64,000 bases of DNA from Bog-159 sp963738375 (GTDB taxonomy: Bacteria; Acidobacteriota; Terriglobia; Bryobacterales; Bryobacteraceae): NCBI GenBank assembly GCA_963738375.1, contig CAVTWL010000009.1:186001-250000 (forward strand). The letters are read 5' to 3'. The number at the start of each line of letters is the position of its first letter. Within the stretch, counting starts at the first letter, position 1. Shown in pieces: positions 1 through 8,584 of the stretch. The translations under genes and the position numbers were made by a program. The notes under the pieces were generated by a model. That model had not been told where the DNA came from. It saw only the letters and a list, made by a program, of their open reading frames with translations, and made no database searches.

Positions 1-2
1 CC

Positions 3-617
3 GGCATCGACACCGCCCGTTACAATCTATCACCGGCCGGGCGCGAACCGTTCACTATGCTTTTCCTCGGTAGCTTCCGCCACGAGCCGAATACCATCGC
101 GCTCGATTGGCTGGTGAACGAAGTCCTGCCGCGCATCGTGGCCCGCCGCCCCCAAGCGCGGCTGATTGTCGTGGGATCCGATGCTCCGCCTCGCCATCCT
201 TACGCCGACCGCGCGCCCGCCATAGAAATTCGCGGCTTCGTGGAAGACATCCGCGAGCCTCTCTCGCGCTATGCCGTCTTCGTCTGTCCGATTCGCAGCG
301 GCTCGGGCGTGCGCGTCAAACTGCTCGAAGCATTCGCCAGCGGGATGCCGGTCGTATCGACAGCCATTGGCGCGGAAGGACTAGCTCGTCAGGATGCCGA
401 GTTTTGCCTGTTGGCAGACGAACCCGAAGCCTTCGCCGCCAAGGTTCTGCAGCTATTCGACGATTCCGAAGGGTCCGCCGCCATGTGCGCGCGCGCCCGC
501 CTAGAAGTAGAAAGCAACTGGGACACAGCCGCAATCACCGCGCGCCTGGTCCAAAGCTATCGGGAAGCGATCGCCGAAAAGGACCCTACTTCGTCTTCGG
601 CGTCAGGTCCTGCTTGA
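3..617 (+). CDS. Glycosyltransferase family 4, C-terminal part (5' end outside window)
   Basis: The reading frame is open from base 3, so the start lies upstream of the window; the first internal Met is at base 57. About 204 residues are visible and form the C-terminal Rossmann half of a GT-B glycosyltransferase. The hallmark is the donor-binding segment SGSGVRVKLLEAFASG followed by MPVVST and GAEGL, typical of family 4 enzymes that transfer sugars from nucleotide-sugar donors during cell-surface polysaccharide assembly. It is the first visible member of a run of glycosyltransferases on the same strand. Its last 32 bases overlap the 3' end of the convergent gene that begins near 1164. Donor and acceptor cannot be told from the sequence. 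Confidence 0.85.
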   Translation, partial: GIDTARYNLSPAGREPFTMLFLGSFRHEPNTIALDWLVNEVLPRIVARRPQARLIVVGSDAPPRHPYADRAPAIEIRGFVEDIREPLSRYAVFVCPIRSGSGVRVKLLEAFASGMPVVSTAIGAEGLARQDAEFCLLADEPEAFAAKVLQLFDDSEGSAAMCARARLEVESNWDTAAITARLVQSYREAIAEKDPTSSSASGPA

Positions 618-1164
618 GTTGTTTCACCACGCGATCGGCCGTATGATCCAGCTCGTGCGCGGTGGCGTTCTTGGGCTTCTCAAAGGCCGACCACAGCACT
701 TGTCCCGACTTCACATCCACCAGAAACACGGTGCCGCGCCCGCGGCCGTAACCGCCCATGGTGCCCACCTTGTCCGCCTTGTTGACCGCATCGGCCATCA
801 GTGACGGCGGGGGAACGATAGCCATGGACCCGTCCGGCCTGCGTTGCGCCGCGGCCTCCTTGGCTGCCGCTGCCTTCGCTTCTTTCTTCTTCTCGGCTTC
901 CGGATCGGGCGGCGGCGGATTCAGTTCCTTCAGCCGGTCCTCCAGCGCCGCGCCCACCTGATCGGTGAAGATCACGTCAGCCTTGGCTGGATCGGCGACC
1001 ACCTGCAGAACATGCGTGCGCGTCAGACGGTTGGCGATAAACTGGTCGAGACCGCGCCCCATGGGCATCAGGTAAACCATTCGCCCCGCGCTGAGTTCCG
1101 CGCCATAGGCCGCGCTGAGGCAACACAATAGCGGTACCGCCCATCTCATAATCATCACCATCAT
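586..1164 (-). CDS. Exported protein of unknown function
   Basis: I do not recognise a named family. The protein (about 192 residues from the ATG at 1164) begins with a positively charged, hydrophobic signal peptide (MRWAVPLLCCLSAAYGAE), so it is probably exported. The centre holds a proline-rich then Lys/Ala/Glu-rich stretch (PPPPDPEAEKKKEAKAAAAK), probably a linker or short coiled coil, and the C-terminal part (GTVFLVDVKSGQVLWS) looks like a small beta domain. The frame runs open upstream to 1266, but a start there would overlap the divergent glycosyltransferase; several ATGs lie close together (1164, 1161, 1155, 1149) and the signal peptide fits 1149-1164. It converges on the upstream glycosyltransferase with a 32-base overlap. 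Confidence 0.65.
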   Translation of the reverse strand: MMVMIMRWAVPLLCCLSAAYGAELSAGRMVYLMPMGRGLDQFIANRLTRTHVLQVVADPAKADVIFTDQVGAALEDRLKELNPPPPDPEAEKKKEAKAAAAKEAAAQRRPDGSMAIVPPPSLMADAVNKADKVGTMGGYGRGRGTVFLVDVKSGQVLWSAFEKPKNATAHELDHTADRVVKQLKQDLTPKTK

Positions 1165-1247
1165 AACAATGGACGCGTTTCGGCGCCCATAAAGACGACG
1201 CCGCGCGCGATTTCCCACGCGACCTGGGGTAAACTGCTTGTTCGAAG

Positions 1248-1931
1248 GTGTATAAAAGCGCGACAATTACGGTAATCATTCCCTGCCTCAACGAGGAGCA
1301 GGGCATCGAAAAGGTGTTGCGCAACATGCCCGAATTCGTCGACCAGGTCATCGTCGTCGATAACGGTTCTACCGACCGGACCTCGCTGGTCGCGGCCTCC
1401 CTCGGCGCGCAAGTCATCCGTGAAGATGTGCGCGGCTACGGCCGCAGCTACAAGAGGGGTTTCGCCGATGCCACCGGCGATCTGATCGTCACGCTTGATG
1501 GCGACCACAGCTATCCCGTGGATGCGCTCTCCTATCTGCTCGAAGCCTTTCTTCACCTGGAAGTCGATTTCCTGAATGCCTCGCGCTTTCCCGTCCGCGA
1601 TCGCCACGCCATGAGCCTGAAGCATCACTTCGGCAACCTGGTGCTTTCCCTGGCCATGTCGATTCTCTACTTCCGATGGGTGCGCGACTCGCAATCCGGT
1701 ATGTGGGTCTTCCGCCGTTCCATCCTGAAGGACATGCAGCTCGAATCGGACAGCATGGCCTTCTCCGAAGAAATAAAAATCGAGGCGCTCAAGAATCCAC
1801 GAGTGCGTTTCGGCGAGATCTCCATCATGTACACTTCACGCATCGGCGAGATCAAGTTGAATCCGTGGAGAGACGGTTTGCACAACCTGCTGTTTTTGGT
1901 CAAAAAACGGCTGCCCCGGCGGAGGCCATGA
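1248..1931 (+). CDS. Glycosyltransferase family 2, dolichyl-phosphate-mannose-synthase-like
   Basis: A 227-residue GT-A enzyme. The nucleotide-binding start TVIIPCLNEEQGIEKVL and the metal-binding DGD at residues 84-86 (TLDGDHSYP) match family 2 enzymes resembling polyprenyl-phosphate sugar synthases, which load a sugar from a nucleotide donor onto a lipid carrier at the membrane. No C-terminal transmembrane pair is present, so it is a minimal catalytic domain. The chosen start is GTG at 1248, because the conserved domain begins only six residues later; no good Shine-Dalgarno is seen. The gene ends in ATGA, where the stop overlaps the start of the next glycosyltransferase, implying translational coupling. 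Confidence 0.85.
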   Translation: MYKSATITVIIPCLNEEQGIEKVLRNMPEFVDQVIVVDNGSTDRTSLVAASLGAQVIREDVRGYGRSYKRGFADATGDLIVTLDGDHSYPVDALSYLLEAFLHLEVDFLNASRFPVRDRHAMSLKHHFGNLVLSLAMSILYFRWVRDSQSGMWVFRRSILKDMQLESDSMAFSEEIKIEALKNPRVRFGEISIMYTSRIGEIKLNPWRDGLHNLLFLVKKRLPRRRP

Positions 1932-2902
1932 CCGGCGTCACCGCGATCGTTCCGGTTTGGAACCGGCACGATTTGCTGCAGCGCGCGCTCTCCGGCCTGC
2001 GCGCGCAAACGCAGCCAGTTGACGAAATCGTGGTCGTAGACGACGGCTCAGTCGATCCCGCGCAAGCCTCTGGTGCGCGAATCGTTCGCCTGGACCGGCA
2101 CAGTGGCTTTGCGCCTGCCGTAAACGAGGGCATTCGCCAGACTCACACGCCGCTGGTAGCCATCGTCAACAACGATGTGGATCTCTCGCCGAACTGGCTG
2201 GAGCGACTCCTCGCGGGACTCCGTCCGCAAGATTGGTTCGCCACCGGCAAAATCCTGCAAGCTGACGATCGCACCCGCATCGACGCCACCTTCGATGCCT
2301 TAAGCCGTGGCGGCACAGCCTGGCGCGTAGGCTTCGGCTGCCTTGACGGCCCCTCCTTCGACGAACCGCGCGACATCCACTTTGCGCCGTTCACCGCAGC
2401 GCTATTCCGCACAGAACTTTTTGACAAAGCCGGCCTGCTCGACGAACATTTCGAATCCTACCTCGAGGACGTGGACTTTTGCCTGCGCTGTGCGCTCGCC
2501 GGATACGGAGGCCGCTACATTCCATCCGCCCTCGCCTGGCATCAGGGCAGCGCCACGTTAGGCCGGTGGCATCCCGAAACCACGCGGCGCCTGTCGCGCA
2601 ACCAGGTCTTCCTGGTCGCCAAACACTTCCAAGGCCGCTACATCTGGCCCGTACTGATAGCGCAAACTCTCTGGGGTCTGGTAGCCCTCCGCCACGGCCG
2701 TTTCTGGTCGTGGTTGACGGGCAAGGTCGAAGGGCTCCGGCGCGCGCGCGCCCTCGCCCGCGGACCGTTGCTCTCGCCGTCCAATAACCTCTCCTCAATC
2801 CTGAACCAATCCGAGCAAGACATCCGCCGCGCTCACACCGACTCCACGCGGAATGTCTACTGGACTCTCTACTTCCTCCTCACCGCCACTGGGGCAAAGT
2901 GA
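1928..2902 (+). CDS. Glycosyltransferase family 2
   Basis: A 324-residue GT-A glycosyltransferase. The open frame reaches back to 1676, but the domain begins at MTGVTAIVPVWNRHDLL, so the ATG at 1928, which overlaps the previous stop in ATGA, is the start. The acidic metal site is NNDVDLSP, and the later segment YLEDVDFCLRCALAGYGG carries the ED motif seen in rhamnosyltransferase-like family 2 enzymes. It probably adds one sugar in the polysaccharide assembled by the neighbouring transferases. Substrate is unknown. The next transferase starts four bases after its stop. Confidence 0.85.
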   Translation: MTGVTAIVPVWNRHDLLQRALSGLRAQTQPVDEIVVVDDGSVDPAQASGARIVRLDRHSGFAPAVNEGIRQTHTPLVAIVNNDVDLSPNWLERLLAGLRPQDWFATGKILQADDRTRIDATFDALSRGGTAWRVGFGCLDGPSFDEPRDIHFAPFTAALFRTELFDKAGLLDEHFESYLEDVDFCLRCALAGYGGRYIPSALAWHQGSATLGRWHPETTRRLSRNQVFLVAKHFQGRYIWPVLIAQTLWGLVALRHGRFWSWLTGKVEGLRRARALARGPLLSPSNNLSSILNQSEQDIRRAHTDSTRNVYWTLYFLLTATGAK

Positions 2903-2905
2903 CAC

Positions 2906-3817
2906 ATGGGTGAGGCAGGAATAGTAATCGTTACACACCAATCGGCCGCGGAGATCGGCGCGTGCCTCGACTGTGCGCGTCAGGCCGGCGCCGAAATCGT
3001 AGTGGTGGATAACGCCTCAAGCGACCACACCCGCGACGAAGTTGCCTCCCGTGGCGTCCGCCTCATCGCCAACCCTGAAAACCGCGGATTCGCGGCCGCC
3101 GTGAACCAGGGCATCGCCGCCCTAACCACTCCCTACATATTGCTATTAAACCCTGACGCACATCTGCTGACTCCAATCGACGCTCTGATCGCTGCCTGCA
3201 AAATTCCCGGCATGGCCGGAGCAACAGGCCAATTGACCGACGCCGCGGGCCACCCCCAGGTGGGCTTTAACATCCGCAATCTGCCCACCCCCACCGCCCT
3301 GTTTCTTGAAGTGTTACTGATCAACCGTTTATGGCGGGGAAATCCCGTAAATTGGCACTACCGTTGCTTAGCCTTTGACTACTCCACCCCGAGTGAGGCG
3401 GAGCAACCGGCGGGCGCGTTCTTCATGATCCGCCGGAACGTCTGGCAAGAGCTAGGCGGATTGGATGAAAACTTCCATCCCTTGTGGTTTGAGGATGTAG
3501 ATTTTTGTTGGCGCGCGCGAGAGAGAGGCTATCGAATGCGCTACACCCCGGATGCTGTAGCCAAACATACGGGGGGGCATTCCATTGTGAAGATTTCACT
3601 GGAGAAGCGGCAGCTTTATTGGTATCGTAGTCTACTAGGGTTTGCGGTCAAGCATTATCGTTCCCGTACCGCTAGAATAGTGAGTGCAGGTGTTTTTTTC
3701 GGCTGCATTCCCCGTATGTTGTTCGGAGCAATTGCTTCCGGAAGTCTCGCGTCCGTCGGTGTTTACGGCAAGGTGATGGGGTTGGCTTGCAAAGTTTGCA
3801 TTCGGCCGTCCCGCTGA
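2906..3817 (+). CDS. Glycosyltransferase family 2, rhamnosyltransferase-like
   Basis: A 303-residue GT-A enzyme. It opens with GIVIVTHQSAAEIGACL, has the donor/metal site LLNPDAHLLTP and the acceptor-side segment WFEDVDFCWRARERGYRMRY, a pattern common to WcaA/RfbF-type rhamnosyltransferases of O-antigen and exopolysaccharide clusters. The last about 40 residues are hydrophobic and may dock on the membrane. It starts 3 bases after the preceding stop and lies within the same apparent operon. The codon use changes somewhat here, with more A/T than the genes on either side, which could mean a different origin for this gene; that is an impression, not a calculation. Confidence 0.85.
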   Translation: MGEAGIVIVTHQSAAEIGACLDCARQAGAEIVVVDNASSDHTRDEVASRGVRLIANPENRGFAAAVNQGIAALTTPYILLLNPDAHLLTPIDALIAACKIPGMAGATGQLTDAAGHPQVGFNIRNLPTPTALFLEVLLINRLWRGNPVNWHYRCLAFDYSTPSEAEQPAGAFFMIRRNVWQELGGLDENFHPLWFEDVDFCWRARERGYRMRYTPDAVAKHTGGHSIVKISLEKRQLYWYRSLLGFAVKHYRSRTARIVSAGVFFGCIPRMLFGAIASGSLASVGVYGKVMGLACKVCIRPSR

Positions 3818-3892
3818 GTGCAGTTTTTGTGTTTCCCGCGGTTTGGGGTGAACGGATTTACAAGTGGTCGGCACAAATTCAGGTTCGAGTTC

Positions 3893-4942
3893 ATGTCCCA
3901 TAACGACGTCGTATCCGTCACGATCGTAACTTACAACAGCGGCCGCTTTATCAAGAGATGCCTGGAATCGGTACTCGAACAGCGGTACCCGAATAAGGAA
4001 GTCATCGTCATCGACAATGCGTCGACTGACGGCACCATCGACATCCTGGAACAGTTCGAAGATCGATGTCAGATCCGGTATAACGAAGAGAACATCGGGT
4101 TCGCGGCGGCTCAAAATCAGGCCATCTCACTCGCCGGCGGTCAGTGGGTCATGACCCTCAATCCGGACGTCCTCCTGCTTCCCAATTTCATCCAGTCGCT
4201 GGTTGACGCAGGCAACTTCGATCCCAATATCGGCACGGTCTGCGGCAAACTGCTGACCATGTCGGCTACCTTCGAAATTCCCGCCAAACCAGTCGTCGAT
4301 TCCACCGGTATCTATTTCAATCCCATGCTGCGGCACCTCGATCGCGGCAGCCAGGAAGTCGACAACGGTCACTACCTGCAATATGAATATGTGTTCGGCG
4401 CCACCGCCGCGGCGGCGCTCTATCGCCGCGAAATGATCGACGATATTTCACTCGACAACGAGTTTTTCGATTCCGACTTTTTTGTCTATCGCGAAGATGC
4501 GGACGTTGCGTGGCGCGCGCAATTGATGGGCTGGAAGTGCATCTACGTACCCTACGCGCGCGGCTATCACGTGCGCAAGGTGCTGCCGGGGAACCGTCGC
4601 GCGCTGCCTCCCGAAATCAACATGCACTCGGTGAAGAACCGCTTCCTGATGCGCATCAAGAACATCTCGCCCGATCTCTACCGCCGCAATATTTTTTCCA
4701 TCACCCTGCGCGATGTCACTGTGGTCATGTGCTGCCTCATGTGGGAGCATACTTCGCTGCGAGCCTTCTGGTTTCTCATGGCGAACTGGCGCAAAGTGAT
4801 GGCCAAGCGCGCCGAAATTCAAAGCCGCTGCCGCGTCGACGACGAGTACATCGCCAGTTGGTTCAAATACGCTCCGGTCAGTGTGAAGGCTCCTAAGAAA
4901 GCGCCGCGGCTGGTTTCGCGTTCTCAAGCGGCTAAGACGTAG
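3893..4942 (+). CDS. Glycosyltransferase family 2
   Basis: A 349-residue GT-A glycosyltransferase. The frame is open from 3818, but the family begins at the second methionine (MSHNDVVSVTIVTYNSG), so I take ATG 3893. Visible motifs are VIDNASTDGT near the N-terminus, the metal site TLNPDVLLLP, and VYREDADVAWRAQLMGW on the acceptor side. A C-terminal helical extension after the catalytic domain includes a conserved-looking MHSVKNRFLMRIKN stretch that I associate with family 2 enzymes of surface polysaccharide clusters. It probably acts on the cytoplasmic face of the membrane on a lipid-linked glycan. Sugar specificity unknown. Confidence 0.85.
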   Translation: MSHNDVVSVTIVTYNSGRFIKRCLESVLEQRYPNKEVIVIDNASTDGTIDILEQFEDRCQIRYNEENIGFAAAQNQAISLAGGQWVMTLNPDVLLLPNFIQSLVDAGNFDPNIGTVCGKLLTMSATFEIPAKPVVDSTGIYFNPMLRHLDRGSQEVDNGHYLQYEYVFGATAAAALYRREMIDDISLDNEFFDSDFFVYREDADVAWRAQLMGWKCIYVPYARGYHVRKVLPGNRRALPPEINMHSVKNRFLMRIKNISPDLYRRNIFSITLRDVTVVMCCLMWEHTSLRAFWFLMANWRKVMAKRAEIQSRCRVDDEYIASWFKYAPVSVKAPKKAPRLVSRSQAAKT

Positions 4943-4951
4943 CCGCGCGCG

Positions 4952-6031
4952 ATGCGCATCGCCATCCTCGGCACTCGCGGCATTCCGGCGAACTACGGCG
5001 GATTCGAAACTTTCGCGGAAGAACTTTCCGTAAGGCTGGCGGCCCGCGGCCACTCCGTTACCGTCTATTGCCGCGGCAAGACCGCTGCCGGCCCCACCTA
5101 TCGCGGCGTTCAACTGCAATTCCTCGCCACCATCCGCCACAAATATCTCGAGACCATCGCACACACTTTCCTCTCTACGATCCACCTGCTGTTTCACCGC
5201 GTGGACGTGGCCCTTTACTGCAATGGGGCGAACGCCCTTTTCACGGTCCTGCCGCGTATTTTCGGCATGCCCACGGCGCTGAACGTCGACGGCCTCGAAC
5301 GCAAGCGCAAGAAGTGGAATCGCGCCGCCAAAACCTGGTATCTGCTTTCCGAATGGCTCGCGACATTTCTTCCCGCCACCGTAATCACCGACGCCCGCGC
5401 CATTCAGGATTACTACCAACATCGCTACGGCAAGAGCACCACATTCATCCCGTATGGCGCGGAAACTGGCAAGGTCGCATCCACCACCACCCTGGCGGAG
5501 CTAGGCCTTGAACCCGGCCGCTATTTTCTATACGTCAGCCGCCTCGAGCCGGAAAACCATGCCCTCGAAGTGCGCCAGGCATTTGAACAGGTGCGCACGG
5601 ACATGAAACTCGCGCTGGTCGGCGATGCGCCCTACGCCCGCGGCTACATCCGCCAGGTCCGCGACACCCAAGACCCGCGCATCGTTTTTCCGGGCGCCAT
5701 CTACGGCAGGGGCTACCATGAGCTCGATTCGCACTGCTTCGCCTACATTCACGCTACCGAAGTCGGAGGCACGCATCCCGCGCTCATCGAAGCCATGGGC
5801 CGCGGCGCGCTGGTGCTCTACCGCGACACGCCCGAAAATGCCGAGGTAGCCGGAGAAGCCGGCATCCCCTTTCACACCGACCTCATCGAAAAGCTGCAGT
5901 GGACGCTTGCCGCCGGCGAAGCCCAGTGCGAAGACTTCCGCCGCCGCGCGCGTGAACGCGTCGAGCGATTATACACCTGGGACGCCGTGGCAGACGCTTA
6001 CGAGAACCTGCTCCAATCGATAATGAAATGA
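4952..6031 (+). CDS. DUF1972-type glycosyltransferase (GT-B fold)
   Basis: A 359-residue GT-B glycosyltransferase. The N-terminal signature GTRGIPANYGGFETFAEEL is the DUF1972 domain found in enzymes that add rhamnose or a similar sugar to lipid-linked glycans; the central LNVDGLERKRKKWN and the C-terminal family-1 half with YIHATEVGGTHPALIEAMG complete the fold. It follows the GT-A cluster by 9 bases and its stop overlaps the alanine racemase start. In related clusters such enzymes act early in repeat-unit synthesis, which is inference here. No recognisable strong ribosome site precedes the ATG at 4952. Confidence 0.85.
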   Translation: MRIAILGTRGIPANYGGFETFAEELSVRLAARGHSVTVYCRGKTAAGPTYRGVQLQFLATIRHKYLETIAHTFLSTIHLLFHRVDVALYCNGANALFTVLPRIFGMPTALNVDGLERKRKKWNRAAKTWYLLSEWLATFLPATVITDARAIQDYYQHRYGKSTTFIPYGAETGKVASTTTLAELGLEPGRYFLYVSRLEPENHALEVRQAFEQVRTDMKLALVGDAPYARGYIRQVRDTQDPRIVFPGAIYGRGYHELDSHCFAYIHATEVGGTHPALIEAMGRGALVLYRDTPENAEVAGEAGIPFHTDLIEKLQWTLAAGEAQCEDFRRRARERVERLYTWDAVADAYENLLQSIMK

Positions 6032-7158
6032 TGTCTCCGCCTTTTCGCTCTTATGTCCTCGTGTCTCTCGAAACCATTGCGCGCAACTACCGCAATGTGC
6101 GCGCCGCCGTTGGTCCGGGCGTTGCCGTCATGGCCGTTGTCAAAGCCGACGCTTACGGTCACGGCGCCCTGGCAGTCTCTCGCACGCTCATTCGCGAAGG
6201 CGCAAAATGGCTGGCCGTCAGTTCCGTCGATGAAGGCGTAACCCTGCGCTTGGCCGGCATCCCCGCGCGCATCCTGGTGATGGCCGGCTTCCTGCCTCAG
6301 GAGCGCGAGGCCGTGCTGGAATACGATCTCACGCCCACCGCGCATTCGCTCGACGACATCGCCGAACTCGATCGCATGGCCGCGCGATCCGGACAGCCGC
6401 TGCCGTTTCACTTGAAGATCGATAGCGGTATGGGACGGTTGGGCACGCGCGCATCGGCGCAGGAAATCGTCGACGCGCTCAGCGCCTTACGCCACGCGCG
6501 ACTGGAAGGCTTGATGACTCATTTTGCCTCGGCGGCGGACTTCACCTCGCCGCAAACCGGCCAACAAGTCGAGAATTTTCGCGCCTGCCTGGAAGCACTC
6601 ACCGCGGCGGGCATTCAGGTCAACTGGATTCACACTTCCAGCACCAACGCTATCGCCTACGGCCGCAAAGAGGCCTGGCACAACATGGTGCGTACCGGCC
6701 ATGCCCTCTATGGCTATCTTTCCCCGGCGCGCGGCGCGGGTCCCCGCAAGATTCTCGACGTCCAGCCCGCCCTCACCTGGAAAACGAAAATCCTGGCAGT
6801 GAAAGACATTCCCGAAGGCACCTTGATTGGCTACGGGGGCACCTTCCGCGCCCCCACGCCGATGCGCATCGCCATCCTGGGCGCCGGCTACGCGGACGGC
6901 GTCTTTCACCGCCTGTCCAACCGCGGCAAAGTGATCGCGGCCGGCCAGATCGTGCCGATTCTGGGCACCGTGTCCATGGATCTCACCACCATCGACATCA
7001 GCCGTTTGCCCGATTTGAAGCCGGGGGACGACGTGACCCTGCTCGGAGTCGAAGGCGATGCGGCGCTGGATGCGCAACAAATCGCCCGCGTCGCAGGCAC
7101 CATCTCCTACAATATCCTTTCGAGCATTAGCGCACGCGTCAGGAGAGTCTACGTATGA
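6028..7158 (+). CDS. alr: Alanine racemase
   Basis: PLP-dependent interconversion of L- and D-alanine, supplying D-Ala for peptidoglycan. The protein is 376 residues, the normal length. The PLP lysine is Lys39 in VVKADAYGHG, the PLP-phosphate region HTSSTNA follows at mid-protein, and the second catalytic base is the Tyr of IGYGGTFRAP. The C-terminal beta domain carries GTVSMDLTTID. Two ATGs are available (6028 and 6031); the first overlaps the previous stop. Its stop TGA overlaps the next ATG at 7155, so it appears co-transcribed with the glycosyltransferases and the propeller gene, linking wall precursor supply to surface-glycan genes. Confidence 0.95.
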   Translation: MMSPPFRSYVLVSLETIARNYRNVRAAVGPGVAVMAVVKADAYGHGALAVSRTLIREGAKWLAVSSVDEGVTLRLAGIPARILVMAGFLPQEREAVLEYDLTPTAHSLDDIAELDRMAARSGQPLPFHLKIDSGMGRLGTRASAQEIVDALSALRHARLEGLMTHFASAADFTSPQTGQQVENFRACLEALTAAGIQVNWIHTSSTNAIAYGRKEAWHNMVRTGHALYGYLSPARGAGPRKILDVQPALTWKTKILAVKDIPEGTLIGYGGTFRAPTPMRIAILGAGYADGVFHRLSNRGKVIAAGQIVPILGTVSMDLTTIDISRLPDLKPGDDVTLLGVEGDAALDAQQIARVAGTISYNILSSISARVRRVYV

Positions 7159-8168
7159 CCAAGAGAACCATGTTGGCTGCCGCGGTACTCATCGTATCGG
7201 CGTCGGGCTGGGCCCAACAGGGCCCCTACAAAGTCATTAAGACCGAGAAAGTCGGCGGGTCCGGCGGCTTCGACTACGTCTATGCCGATGTCACCGGCCG
7301 CCGCCTGTATATCCCACGCCCCGCGCAGACCGGCGCACGCATCACCGTCTACGATCTCGACACGCTTGCCTCCGTCGGCGAGATCCCCGACGCCAACGCA
7401 CGCGGCGTCGCAGTCGATCCCAAGTCGCATCACGGTTTCGGCAGCAGCAAGCCCGTCGTCATGTGGGACACCCAAACCCTCAAGCCCCTCAAGACCATCG
7501 GCGTTGAAGGCGGTCCCGACGGCATCATGTTCGATCCGTTCAACGAACGCGTCTGGGTCTTTAGCCACTCCGCGCCTAACGCCACCGTGATCGACGCCAA
7601 AGACGGATCGATCATAGGCACGCTCGATCTGGGCGGCGCGCCCGAGCAGGCCGTCAGCGACGGCAAAGGCCACATCTGGGTCGACATCGAAGACAAAGAC
7701 AACATCGCCGCGGTTGACGCCAAAACCATGAAAGTTACGGCGCACTACGACCTCGCCGGCAAGTGCGGCGGCCCCGGCGGCCTGGCGCTCGACATTAAGC
7801 ACCACATCCTTTTCGCCGCTTGCCACAATCCCGCTAACATGGCGATCGTCAACGCCCTGGATGGCAAGATTATCACCACCCTCCCCATCGGCAAAGGCGT
7901 CGATGGCGCGGGCTTCAATCCGCGCACCATGGAAGCCTTTAGCTCGCAGGGCCAGGATGCCACCCTCACGGTCATCAAGGAGAGTAGCCCAACCAGTTTC
8001 GCCGTCGAGCAAACGCTCCCCACCATGCCCGGCGCACGCACAATGACCATCGACACGCTGAAAAACCGCATCATCGAAATCACCGCGCAGTTCACCCCAC
8101 CGCCCGCAGGACAGCGCCGCGGTCAGATGGTGCCCGATTCGTTTACGATTCTCGTCGTCGGGAAGTAG
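7155..8168 (+). CDS. Exported YncE-like beta-propeller protein
   Basis: A 337-residue protein with a signal peptide (MTKRTMLAAAVLIVSASGWA) and a series of propeller blades of the YVTN/YncE type: repeated TVYDLDTL, VIDAKDGSIIGTL, AVDAKTMKVTAHYDL and IVNALDGKIITTLPIGKGV. Such proteins are periplasmic or secreted binding scaffolds; no catalytic residue is evident. It is coupled to alr by an ATGA overlap. The last about 25 bases overlap the 3' end of the broken HNH gene on the other strand. The ligand is unknown. Confidence 0.8.
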   Translation: MTKRTMLAAAVLIVSASGWAQQGPYKVIKTEKVGGSGGFDYVYADVTGRRLYIPRPAQTGARITVYDLDTLASVGEIPDANARGVAVDPKSHHGFGSSKPVVMWDTQTLKPLKTIGVEGGPDGIMFDPFNERVWVFSHSAPNATVIDAKDGSIIGTLDLGGAPEQAVSDGKGHIWVDIEDKDNIAAVDAKTMKVTAHYDLAGKCGGPGGLALDIKHHILFAACHNPANMAIVNALDGKIITTLPIGKGVDGAGFNPRTMEAFSSQGQDATLTVIKESSPTSFAVEQTLPTMPGARTMTIDTLKNRIIEITAQFTPPPAGQRRGQMVPDSFTILVVGK

Positions 8169-8549
8169 TGCGCAGTCGCTGAACCAGCGGCAGGGTCGCC
8201 GCCTGATGGCACTTCAGGCACAGCGTGCGCATATTGTCCAGCCGCATTCGCCGCCGCCCTCGGCCACCGGCAACACGTGATCGGCGTCCCACAAATGCCG
8301 CCGGTGTCCCCAATCCTTTTCGAATTGCCGCCGCGCGTTGTAGTCCAGTTTGCGCTTGTCCTTGCGCATCCCTTCCGTATCTAACCCGCATTGCGCGCAC
8401 ACGCCGCCGTCGCGCAGGAAAACTTGTTCGCGCAGATAGCCCGCATCGGTGCGCAGCCGCCACTGGTGCACGCACGCCGCCGAGCAGAACGTTCGGCGCC
8501 CCTTGCCCACTTCCCCGCGGCACTAGCGGCAAGGCCGCCGCACACGCAT
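8143..8549 (-). pseudogene. HNH endonuclease gene, broken by a stop codon and a frameshift
   Basis: Reading down from the ATG at 8549 gives a start MRVRRPCR, then TAG at codon 9, then CRGEVGKGRRTFCSAAC with paired zinc-type cysteines, VFLRDGGVCAQCG and the HNH core WDADHVLPVAEGGGECG. Near 8245 the frame breaks and continues in another frame as LDNMRTLCLKCHQAATLPLVQRLR, which completes the nuclease (the NMRTLC-x-x-CH part). One missing base there (GGCCTGG read as GGCTGG) would restore it, and the TAG sits where a Trp would fit between two cysteine pairs. It is a small McrA-like nuclease of unknown target. It overlaps the 3' end of the propeller gene and converges on it. Confidence 0.7.
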
Positions 8550-8584
8550 CGGTAGCCATCCACCGGGTTGGGTGCGGCGCGTGC

